Source of the DNA: JARICQ01 sp964428475
GTDB taxonomy: Bacteria > Bacillota > Clostridia > Tissierellales > Tissierellaceae
Reading direction: 5' to 3'
NCBI GenBank assembly: GCA_964428475.1
Contig: CAYRYO010000025.1
Coordinates: 1-24,742 of the forward strand
Length of the DNA: 24,742 bases
The position numbers and the translations under genes were made by a program. Shown here piece after piece: positions 8,766 to 14,325 of the stretch; position 1 is the stretch's first letter; each line of letters starts with the position of its first letter. The notes under the pieces are model-generated. The model worked only from the letters and a program-made list of their open reading frames with translations. It was not told the origin of the DNA and did no database searches.

Positions 8766-8797
8766 AACAAAAAAAGGGGTGGAATATAAAATGGAAA

Positions 8798-8895
8798 GTC
8801 TCAATTCCTTATAGGTAAACTTAATACAAATCATACAAAAAGGAGAGCTTTATAATGAGTAATTTGTCTCAATTCCTTGTAGGTAAACTTAACTC
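8798..8895 (-). CRISPR. Mini CRISPR array: two 30-bp repeats, one 38-bp spacer
   Basis: Repeat copies occupy 8798-8827 and 8866-8895 with a 38-bp spacer at 8828-8865. The copies agree at the first 13 plus-strand positions, differ at position 14 (A versus G), and diverge in the last bases (AATAC versus AACTC). Read on the minus strand the repeat ends CCTATAAGGAATTGAGAC, the shape of common clostridial repeats that end ATTGAAAC, so the crRNA 5' tag would be ATTGAGAC. A promoter on the same strand just upstream supports that direction. The 38-nt spacer length suits type III. One spacer only, so it may be a remnant or a young array; the organism's main array is probably elsewhere. Confidence 0.82.
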
Positions 8896-8925
8896 CTCTT
8901 AAGTATGAAAATCCCTTCATTTATT

Positions 8926-8954
8926 ATTATAGCAAATATAAGTTATATTTGCAA
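8926..8954 (-). promoter_or_regulatory. Promoter driving the mini CRISPR array
   Basis: Minus strand TTGCAA (8949-8954), exactly 17 bp, then TATAAT (8926-8931). Transcription would start near 8919, some 24 nt before the first repeat on that strand, giving a very short leader. The spacer region is also a perfect 9-bp inverted repeat with a 3-nt loop (8932-8952), which could be coincidence, the end of the cas6 transcript, or an operator. Confidence 0.65.
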
Positions 8955-8968
8955 TTTTAAATATAAAT

Positions 8969-9703
8969 TTAATATGCTAATAGGCTCCCACAACCAAATC
9001 CCTGACTATTTTTACTTCCAAATCCTGCATCTAATCCTATTTGAAGCAAGTTTTTATTTCCTTTTACTGTGAATATCCCTGTTTCTCCCTTTACTATAAA
9101 GTTTTTATAATATATGATACTTTGTTTTATATTTCCCTTAGCTATTATTTGTATATCATTTTCAATACTTAAATTTTCACCATAGAATGCCTTATATTTC
9201 TTTATTAAGTTTTCTCCTATTAACTTTTCAAATTCACCTTCACTTGCTCGATAATAATGGGTAAATTTATTTCCGTTTTCTTTTAATATTGTGCTATATA
9301 CTGTTATAGGAGATATTGTTTCTATTTCTATTTGCTCTGAATCTATCCTTTTATCTAATATTTCTATTTTGCTAGCTTTGATACTATTTTTCCCCAAAAT
9401 CAAATTATTATTTAAGAACATTGAATTTACAATAGATTTACAAAAGCCCTCAATAGGTGAAGCGATTATAATGTCAATTTCCTTCTTAAAATTAAATTTC
9501 TTATCCTTTAATATTCCTCTTTTCAATATATTAGAAAAGGTAAATAGTTTGAATTTCCTTCCACTACTCATATAACCTTCATCATGCATAAAGCATGCTA
9601 GATTTTTATCAATATTATTGTATATAAAGGCCTGTAAAATATGATTATAGTGTATAGGCAATATTATTTCACTTTCACTTGAAAAACCTATCTTAATTTG
9701 CAC
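8969..9703 (-). CDS. cas6: Cas6 CRISPR RNA endoribonuclease
   Basis: 244 aa. Cas6 cuts the repeats of pre-crRNA to yield crRNAs with an 8-nt 5' tag. Seen: an N-terminal ferredoxin-like start with YNHILQAFIYNNID (19-32), His40 in CFMHDEGY as a possible catalytic His, and the C-terminal glycine-rich loop GFGSKNSQGFGCG (227-239) that is the Cas6 signature. Length is normal for the family. Start is GTG at 9703 with GGGGGA about 9 nt upstream; no better ATG lies nearby. It is transcribed toward the mini array but separated from the effector operon by it, so it can be expressed independently. I see no convincing promoter in the 70 bases before it. Confidence 0.88.
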   Translation of the reverse strand: MQIKIGFSSESEIILPIHYNHILQAFIYNNIDKNLACFMHDEGYMSSGRKFKLFTFSNILKRGILKDKKFNFKKEIDIIIASPIEGFCKSIVNSMFLNNNLILGKNSIKASKIEILDKRIDSEQIEIETISPITVYSTILKENGNKFTHYYRASEGEFEKLIGENLIKKYKAFYGENLSIENDIQIIAKGNIKQSIIYYKNFIVKGETGIFTVKGNKNLLQIGLDAGFGSKNSQGFGCGSLLAY

Positions 9704-9773
9704 GATATAATTTCCCCCTTATTTCTTCTTATGAACATCTTCTAAATACCTTTTAGATTTCAAGCTATATATG

Positions 9774-9816
9774 AAAAAAGCTAGTCGAGACTATGCCTTC
9801 AAGTCCTAACTAGCTT
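9774..9816 (-). terminator. Rho-independent terminator after the OsmC gene
   Basis: Arms AAGCTAGT and ACTAGCTT (9778-9785 and 9809-9816) enclose an inner GACT/AGTC stem, followed on the minus strand by a T run (9774-9779). It sits 35 bp past the OsmC stop and insulates cas6 from it. Confidence 0.8.
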
Positions 9817-9850
9817 ACATTTAAATATTATATTTTAAAATAAATATATA

Positions 9851-10294
9851 TTATTTTTCTACAGTAAATTCAGTTATATAATTTGCTGTATTTACCAGTG
9901 TATCAGCAACTGGACAAGTATTGTTTACAAAATCTACAAAGTTTTTAATATCTTCTTGTGAAGAATTGGATTTTATATTTATACTTGTTCTTATTTCTGT
10001 GAATCCAACTTTAGCCTTTGGATTCTTTCCTAAGAAGCCATCTGGATCTAAATCTCCTTCTACTTCGATATTTAACTCCTGAAGATCTATCTTGTGTGCT
10101 TTGGCAAATGCTCCAGCAACAATACATTTGCATGCACCTAGTGCAGATAGCAATGCTTCACAAGGATTCATTCCTTTATCCGCTCCGCCTAGTTCTGCAG
10201 GCTCGTCTAATATGAATTTGTGATCTCTTGAAACACATTCAACCGTTACTCCTTCTAATAATGTTGAAACACTTTTAAATACTTCTTTAGCCAT
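9851..10294 (-). CDS. OsmC/Ohr-family protein
   Basis: 147 aa, cytoplasmic. OsmC/Ohr proteins are small dimeric thiol peroxidases acting on organic hydroperoxides. The two conserved Cys contexts are present: LGACKCIVAG (Cys55, with an extra Cys57) and NTCPVADTL (Cys127). The NPCEALLSALGAC segment is the helix that carries the peroxidatic Cys. The overall form is closer to the OsmC/YhfA-like subgroup than to Ohr, so the physiological substrate is uncertain. ATG at 10294 has GGAGG 8 nt upstream. It is a single-gene transcript: own promoter at 10333-10361 and a terminator downstream. Confidence 0.9.
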   Translation of the reverse strand: MAKEVFKSVSTLLEGVTVECVSRDHKFILDEPAELGGADKGMNPCEALLSALGACKCIVAGAFAKAHKIDLQELNIEVEGDLDPDGFLGKNPKAKVGFTEIRTSINIKSNSSQEDIKNFVDFVNNTCPVADTLVNTANYITEFTVEK

Positions 10295-10306
10295 TCACAT
10301 TGCCTC

Positions 10307-10344
10307 CTTATAAATACTCTTTATCACTTATAAGTATACTCTTT
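10307..10344. repeat. Imperfect tandem direct repeat in the OsmC-gene promoter
   Basis: A 16-bp unit CTTATAAATACTCTTT (10307-10322) recurs four bases later as an 18-bp unit CTTATAAGTATACTCTTT (10327-10344). They differ by a 2-bp insertion and a substitution. The second unit contains the -10 box; the first covers the 5' untranslated leader. A duplicated regulator site is possible. Confidence 0.6.
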
Positions 10345-10361
10345 AGCTGCTTGTTTGTCAA
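10333..10361 (-). promoter_or_regulatory. Promoter of the OsmC-family gene
   Basis: Minus strand TTGACA (10356-10361) and TATACT (10333-10338) are 17 bp apart, a near-consensus vegetative promoter. The transcript would begin about 30 nt before the ATG. Confidence 0.8.
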
Positions 10362-10387
10362 ATAACTAACACTGCATTTTTAGATTT

Positions 10388-10762
10388 TTATCTGCTGATA
10401 TAGTAATCCATAAAGTCTTCAATAGAAACTATACCAACTACATTCTCTCCTTCTACAACAGGTAAAGCAATTACATCATTATCCCTTAGTCTTCTAGCTA
10501 CAGTTTTAATATCTTCATCTTCCAGTGCTGTTACGACATCTTTTGTCATTACCCATTCTACTGGGCAGCTTTTGTAATGTCCCGGGTCCATTAAAAATCT
10601 ATATATATCAGCCTTAACTACTATACCAAGTAACTTGCCATTATCATCTGCAACAGGAAGACCATGTATATTTTCATTTTTCATGGTATCTAATACATCT
10701 CCGATACTTTCCTTAGGTCTTGATAAGATCACTGGCGATTTCATAATTTGATTGATTTTCAA
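10388..10762 (-). CDS. Two-CBS-domain protein
   Basis: 124 aa made only of a CBS pair: CBS1 about 7-60 (MKSPVILSRPKESIGDVLDT, then HGLPVADDNGKLLGIV) and CBS2 about 70-124 (VMTKDVVTALEDEDI, then IALPVVEGENVVGIVS). Such Bateman modules bind adenosine ligands (AMP, ATP, SAM) and usually regulate a partner; nothing in the neighbourhood names the partner. Start is TTG at 10762, chosen because AGGGGAG lies 6 nt upstream; the next Met is at codon 7. It is co-oriented with the OsmC gene, but that gene has its own promoter. Confidence 0.9.
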   Translation of the reverse strand: MKINQIMKSPVILSRPKESIGDVLDTMKNENIHGLPVADDNGKLLGIVVKADIYRFLMDPGHYKSCPVEWVMTKDVVTALEDEDIKTVARRLRDNDVIALPVVEGENVVGIVSIEDFMDYYISR

Positions 10763-10846
10763 TTGAATCTCCCCTATCTTTTTAAATTTATTAATTCATT
10801 CTCTATTTATATCTATATTAAAATTTTATTAATAAAGTACAATTAT

Positions 10847-10901
10847 ATTTATAGTCTAAGATTGTTTTACCCTAACCATCTAGCCCTTAAACAAATATAA
10901 A
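10847..10901. repeat. 55-bp copy at left edge of scaffold gap
   Basis: This 55-bp stretch is identical to 11002-11056 on the other side of the N run. Exact identity over exactly 55 bp at both contig ends points to a shared assembly k-mer rather than a biological duplication. The 10763-10901 stretch otherwise holds only AT-rich DNA upstream of the CBS gene. Confidence 0.9.
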
Positions 10902-11001
10902 NNNNNNNNNNNNNNNNNNNNNNNNNNNNNNNNNNNNNNNNNNNNNNNNNNNNNNNNNNNNNNNNNNNNNNNNNNNNNNNNNNNNNNNNNNNNNNNNNNN
11001 N
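10902..11001. other. Assembly gap, 100 N
   Basis: Exactly 100 unknown bases, the customary placeholder for a gap of unknown size. Both flanks end in the same 55-bp sequence, so the true sequence may be continuous here with no missing DNA, or may contain a repeat. Confidence 0.97.
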
Positions 11002-11056
11002 ATTTATAGTCTAAGATTGTTTTACCCTAACCATCTAGCCCTTAAACAAATATAAA
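11002..11056. repeat. 55-bp copy at right edge of scaffold gap
   Basis: Second identical copy of the 55-bp sequence at 10847-10901; see that entry. It is followed by TATGCC and then the feo operon terminator. Confidence 0.9.
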
Positions 11057-11069
11057 TATGCCATAGTAT

Positions 11070-11110
11070 AAGAAAACACCCCAAATGATTTTCATTTGGG
11101 GTGTTTTCTT
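11070..11110 (-). terminator. Terminator of the feo operon
   Basis: A perfect 19-bp inverted repeat (11070-11088 and 11092-11110) with a 3-nt loop. On the minus strand the 3' arm ends GTGTTTTCTTA. The base of the stem overlaps the stop codon of the 45-aa Cys-rich gene, so it ends the feo transcript immediately. Confidence 0.85.
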
Positions 11111-11246
11111 ATTTACAACAATTATTATTCGATCCACTATAGGGGCAACCTATACATTTTGCACCCTTTTTCTTTTCAACTACTATCTTCCTAATTGCAA
11201 TAGCTACTATAACAATTAAAATCAATGCTACTATAAAGTTTACCAT
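11109..11246 (-). CDS. FeoB-associated Cys-rich membrane protein (45 aa)
   Basis: ATG at 11246 follows AGGAGTG in the end of feoB-proximal DNA, 12 bp after the feoB stop. The product is one hydrophobic segment (VNFIVALILIVIVAIAI, 2-18), a basic stretch RKIVVEKKKG, then a Cys-rich tail CIGCPYSGSNNNCCK with four Cys in CxxC...CC order. This matches the FeoB-associated Cys-rich membrane protein family (Pfam FeoB_associated), which is common directly downstream of feoB in Firmicutes. Function is not established; metal handling at the membrane near FeoB is inferred from the Cys residues and linkage. Confidence 0.88.
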   Translation of the reverse strand: MVNFIVALILIVIVAIAIRKIVVEKKKGAKCIGCPYSGSNNNCCK

Positions 11247-11258
11247 TCTTAATCACTC

Positions 11259-13256
11259 CTAAGCTATTGCTGCTCTTTTCTTTGCAGCCTTTTTATCTCC
11301 TTTTTTCACCAAATAAATAACATAAGCTATCATAGCAGTTACTGCTATTAGACCTGGTAAAAACCCACCACCTACAGAACCTGTCGTCATAAGAGACCCC
11401 ACTTGATAAACTATAAATGAGACTACATAGCCCATGCCAAATTGAAATGTAATTCCGCCCCATAGCCATGTTTTATTTTCCATTTCAGCATTCATAGCTC
11501 CTATAGCTGCAAAACAAGGTGGGGTAAATAAATTAAAGACCAAGTATGAAAGTGCTGCAACTGAAGTAAGTCCCATAGCTGCTGCAACTCCTCCAGCTCC
11601 TCCGCCTATCAGTTCAAATTCTTCTGCATTGATAAAGTTTGAGATTGAATATACAACAGCAAGTGTTCCTACCACGTTTTCTTTTGCAATAAATCCCGTA
11701 ATAGCTGCTGCTGCTAATTGCCATGTACCAAATCCGAGTGGTACAAGCAAAAGTGCAAATGGTGATGCAATACTTGCGAGAATACTTGTATCTTGTGCAC
11801 CTTCTGCTACTACTTGGAATGACCAGTTAAATGTCTGCATTATTTGCACTAGTGCATTGCAAAGAAGAATAATCGTACCTGCCTTAACTATAAAGGCCTT
11901 AGCCCTAGATAGCATTGATATGGTTGCTCTTTTAATACTTGGAAATCTATATTCTGGAAGTTCCATAATAAAGAAAGATCTGGCATTTTTCTCTCCTGTA
12001 ATTCTAACTACAATCAAAGCTCCAAGAATTATTATTCCAATACCCATAAAATACATTGATGTACCTACCCAAGCTGCATCATTAAAGAATACTCCAGCAA
12101 ATAGTGCAATTACAGGAAGCTTTGCCCCGCATGGCATAAAAGGAGTTAACATTGCAGTTGTTCTTCTTTGTCTTTCATTTTTTATCGTTCTAGTTGCCAT
12201 GACCCCAGGAATAGCACATCCTGTACCTATTATCATAGGTATAATTGACTTTCCTGATAGTCCAACTTTTTTAAAAAACCTGTCCATTACTACAGCTACT
12301 CTTGCCATATAGCCACAATCTTCAAGCAGTGCAAGAAGAAAGAAGAGTACCATGATCAGTGGCAAGAAACCAACGACTGCTCCAACACCCCCTATAATTC
12401 CATCAAGTAAGATGGCACTGAGTACTGGGGATACGCTGTCACCTAATGCCCCTTCTACAAAGCTATAAAACATATCAATCCAGCCAACAAAGGTATCTGC
12501 TAAAAATGGCCCTAAATGGGTCTGCGATATGGAAAAGACTCCCCACATTATAAGTGCAAATATTGGAATACCTATCCACTTATGAGCGATTATCCTATCT
12601 ACAGAATCTTGTTTTGTCTGGCTACTGCTCTTTATTTTTTTGTCCTCAACCTTAGACACTAACTTTTTAACAAACTTAAATCTTTCCTTATCAGAAGCTT
12701 CTACGGCGTCTTTGTCGCTCATATCTACTCCCGATGAATTAAATGGAGCTGTTTGTACTGAGCTACTTACTTCTATAGCCTTGTCGATTAATTGTTTTAA
12801 TCCATTATTATTGACTTGTGTAGATATAGTTTCAACTACTGGACATCCCAGTTCCTTTGACAAGCTATGTATGTCTATTGTCGTTCCTTTTTTCTTGTTT
12901 AAATCACTTTTATTTAAGGCTACAACTACTGGAATCCCAAGTTCTAATAATTGACTAGTAAAAAACAGACTTCTACTTAGATTTGTAGCATCTACTATAT
13001 TGATAATTACATGTGGATTTTCATCTTTAACAAATTTACTTGTAATACTTTCTTCAGATGTAAATGGTGACATAGAATATGCTCCTGGAAGATCCACAGC
13101 TGTAATATCATCTTTAGTTAGATTCTTTTTTATCTTTCCTTCTTTTTTCTCAATAGTTACTCCTGCCCAGTTACCTACATATTCAACCTTTCCAGTTATT
13201 GCGTTAAAGAGTGTAGTCTTTCCACTATTGGGATTTCCCGTAAGTGCTATTTTCAT
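11259..13256 (-). CDS. feoB: Ferrous iron transporter FeoB
   Basis: 665 aa from the ATG at 13256; an in-frame GTG eight codons earlier (13280) is less likely because GGGGGG and GAGG lie between it and this ATG. FeoB imports Fe(II) through the inner membrane with a cytosolic G domain. Seen: P-loop GNPNSGKT (7-14), VDLPGAYS (G3), NKSD (G4), a spacer region, then many membrane segments from about residue 230, including GCAIPGVMATRTI and PFMPCGAKLPV, both carrying conserved FeoB Cys residues, and NLFTPPCFAAIGAM near the C terminus. It lies downstream of feoA and a DtxR-type regulator, with two GTTA-N8-TAAC sites in the feoA-feoB gap, so iron repression is expected. Confidence 0.97.
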   Translation of the reverse strand: MKIALTGNPNSGKTTLFNAITGKVEYVGNWAGVTIEKKEGKIKKNLTKDDITAVDLPGAYSMSPFTSEESITSKFVKDENPHVIINIVDATNLSRSLFFTSQLLELGIPVVVALNKSDLNKKKGTTIDIHSLSKELGCPVVETISTQVNNNGLKQLIDKAIEVSSSVQTAPFNSSGVDMSDKDAVEASDKERFKFVKKLVSKVEDKKIKSSSQTKQDSVDRIIAHKWIGIPIFALIMWGVFSISQTHLGPFLADTFVGWIDMFYSFVEGALGDSVSPVLSAILLDGIIGGVGAVVGFLPLIMVLFFLLALLEDCGYMARVAVVMDRFFKKVGLSGKSIIPMIIGTGCAIPGVMATRTIKNERQRRTTAMLTPFMPCGAKLPVIALFAGVFFNDAAWVGTSMYFMGIGIIILGALIVVRITGEKNARSFFIMELPEYRFPSIKRATISMLSRAKAFIVKAGTIILLCNALVQIMQTFNWSFQVVAEGAQDTSILASIASPFALLLVPLGFGTWQLAAAAITGFIAKENVVGTLAVVYSISNFINAEEFELIGGGAGGVAAAMGLTSVAALSYLVFNLFTPPCFAAIGAMNAEMENKTWLWGGITFQFGMGYVVSFIVYQVGSLMTTGSVGGGFLPGLIAVTAMIAYVIYLVKKGDKKAAKKRAAIA

Positions 13257-13282
13257 CCTCAATACCCCCCATATTTTCACTT

Positions 13283-13298
13283 GTTAGCCTAAGCTAAC
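13283..13298. promoter_or_regulatory. Operator GTTA-N8-TAAC upstream of feoB
   Basis: GTTAGCCTAAGCTAAC, a near-palindrome similar to DtxR/IdeR boxes, 27 bp before the feoB ATG. The same GTTA-N8-TAAC frame occurs at 13345-13360 and 14091-14106. I see no confident separate promoter for feoB here. Confidence 0.6.
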
Positions 13299-13336
13299 TT
13301 TTACCTTGTAAAATTTGCAAATAATTTATAAATTAA

Positions 13337-13368
13337 CCATCTAAGTTAACTTCAGCTAACTTAGATGG
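13337..13368. promoter_or_regulatory. 32-bp perfect inverted repeat with embedded operator, feoA-feoB gap
   Basis: Two 12-bp arms (13337-13348 and 13357-13368) flank ACTTCAGC; the centre GTTA-N8-TAAC (13345-13360) is the same as the other iron-regulator sites. As RNA it forms a 12-bp hairpin 8 bp after the feoA stop. It may therefore be an operator, an intercistronic attenuator or both. No strong T run follows on the minus strand, so a simple terminator is less likely. Confidence 0.6.
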
Positions 13369-13376
13369 CAAAAAAA

Positions 13377-13658
13377 TTATATCCTAATAACTTCCGCTAA
13401 TTCCTTATCTATGCTATATCTTGCGTCTTTTATATTTATTATATAGTTTTCTCCAAGTGTTGAAATAACTGTGACTGTTTCTCCTTCGTAACATCCCAAT
13501 GTAAGCAAGAAATCTTTCATTTCGCTGTCAGATGTTTCTACACCTTTTATTCTATATTCCATATCTATATTTGCTTGCGATAAATCTGCAACCAATCCTA
13601 GTTCTTCTGTCATCATATAGCCTCTTATCATTTCCTTGTCATTTATAGTGTTTTCCAT
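13377..13658 (-). CDS. feoA: FeoA family protein
   Basis: 93 aa, cytosolic SH3-like protein that supports FeoB. The C-terminal two thirds (YRIKGVETSDSEMKDFLLTLGCYEGETVTV, continuing to a final YSIDKELAEVIRI) is the FeoA fold; LGCYEGE is the usual LG..pG.. turn. The first 15-20 residues are extra compared with typical 75-aa FeoA proteins. ATG at 13658 has GGAGG 7 nt upstream and starts 20 bp after the regulator gene, so it is co-transcribed with it. Confidence 0.9.
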   Translation of the reverse strand: MENTINDKEMIRGYMMTEELGLVADLSQANIDMEYRIKGVETSDSEMKDFLLTLGCYEGETVTVISTLGENYIINIKDARYSIDKELAEVIRI

Positions 13659-13678
13659 ATCTACGCCTCCAATATATT

Positions 13679-14065
13679 TTATTGTTCGAAATCTATATTA
13701 TTTGCCCTTAGATATTCTTTGATTGCCATCAACATCTTTTGGCTTAGTATATGTTCTATCTTACATGCATTTTTCTCTGCCTCAGCCGCATCTAGTTTAA
13801 GTGAATCTTTTAAAAACAAGGTGATTACTTTATGTTTTTTATGTATATTAGCCGAAATCGCCCTGCCCTCTTCCGTTAATGTAATGCTTCCATAAGGCTC
13901 TTTATATATTAGCCCTTCTGATCTTAAGACTTTCATAGCTTTTGTTACACTTGGCATTGATACATCTAAACCCTCTGCAACTTCAGATACATGTGCATGA
14001 CCATTACTACTTTCTAATATATAGATAGTTTCTAAATACATTTCCATTGATTCATTGTTGGTCAT
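13679..14065 (-). CDS. Short DtxR-family metal-dependent repressor, predicted iron sensor
   Basis: 128 aa from ATG 14065, with AGGTGG 5 nt upstream; an in-frame GTG at 14074 lies inside that ribosome site and is rejected. Winged helix: HVSEVAEGLDVSMPSVTKAM (25-44). Metal ligands by comparison with MntR and DtxR: Met9 and Glu12 (SMEMYLE), His78 (KKHKV), Cys101, Glu104, His105 (ACKIEH). MntR has Asp and Glu where this protein has Met9 and Cys101; DtxR/IdeR has Met and Cys, so Fe(II) sensing is favoured. The C-terminal SH3 domain of DtxR is absent. It heads the feoA-feoB operon and has an operator at its own start point. Confidence 0.9.
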   Translation of the reverse strand: MTNNESMEMYLETIYILESSNGHAHVSEVAEGLDVSMPSVTKAMKVLRSEGLIYKEPYGSITLTEEGRAISANIHKKHKVITLFLKDSLKLDAAEAEKNACKIEHILSQKMLMAIKEYLRANNIDFEQ

Positions 14066-14090
14066 ATATGCCACCTATCTTTCTATCAAT

Positions 14091-14106
14091 GTTAACCTCT
14101 TCTAAC
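14091..14106. promoter_or_regulatory. Operator GTTA-N8-TAAC at the regulator start point
   Basis: GTTAACCTCTTCTAAC, third member of the GTTA-N8-TAAC set. It begins 8 bp downstream of the -10 box on the minus strand, thus over the transcription start, where a bound repressor would block initiation. Confidence 0.65.
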
Positions 14107-14113
14107 AATTTTC

Positions 14114-14142
14114 ATTTTATAGTATGTGGCCACCTTTGTCAA
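14114..14142 (-). promoter_or_regulatory. Promoter of the regulator-feoA-feoB operon
   Basis: Minus strand TTGACA (14137-14142), 17 bp, TAAAAT (14114-14119). The predicted start falls near 14107, directly abutting the operator at 14091-14106. The rest of 14143-14265 is AT-rich with no feature I can name. Confidence 0.75.
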
Positions 14143-14265
14143 TAAGATAAATTGATATTGTCAAATATTTTTATAAAAAAGTAGATTATTTTTAAAATCT
14201 ATAATCCAAATAAACTTTAAGACTTTATCTCATTCTAACATTGAACCTTAAAGTTTGTTAAATGA

Positions 14266-14294
14266 TTTACTAATGGGTCTAAAAGTGTTATTAT
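14266..14294 (+). promoter_or_regulatory. Promoter of the dihydrolipoyl dehydrogenase gene
   Basis: TTTACT (14266-14271), 17 bp, TATTAT (14289-14294). The start point would be about 25 nt before the coding start. It diverges from the iron operon. Confidence 0.6.
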
Positions 14295-14325
14295 TAAGAC
14301 ATAGAAGATAAAAGGAGATGATATT

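Noticed and set aside
8791..8814. Tiny plus-strand ORF with a ribosome site running into the first repeat (M E S L N S L stop)
   Set aside because: No plus-strand gene follows, and the stop lies in the CRISPR repeat; better explained as spacer-like DNA joined to a repeat.
8854..8901. Plus-strand 15-codon ORF with a ribosome site running through the second repeat
   Set aside because: The start falls in the spacer and most codons are repeat sequence; no promoter on that strand is evident. Treated as a property of the protospacer.
10847..11056. Direct repeats as a mobile-element target-site duplication or attachment site
   Set aside because: Exactly 55 bp, fully identical, and bordering a placeholder N block; an assembly cause is simpler and no integrase or transposase is seen.
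13337..13368. Simple rho-independent terminator of feoA
   Set aside because: No run of T follows on the minus strand, and the centre carries the shared operator frame, so a regulatory role is preferred.
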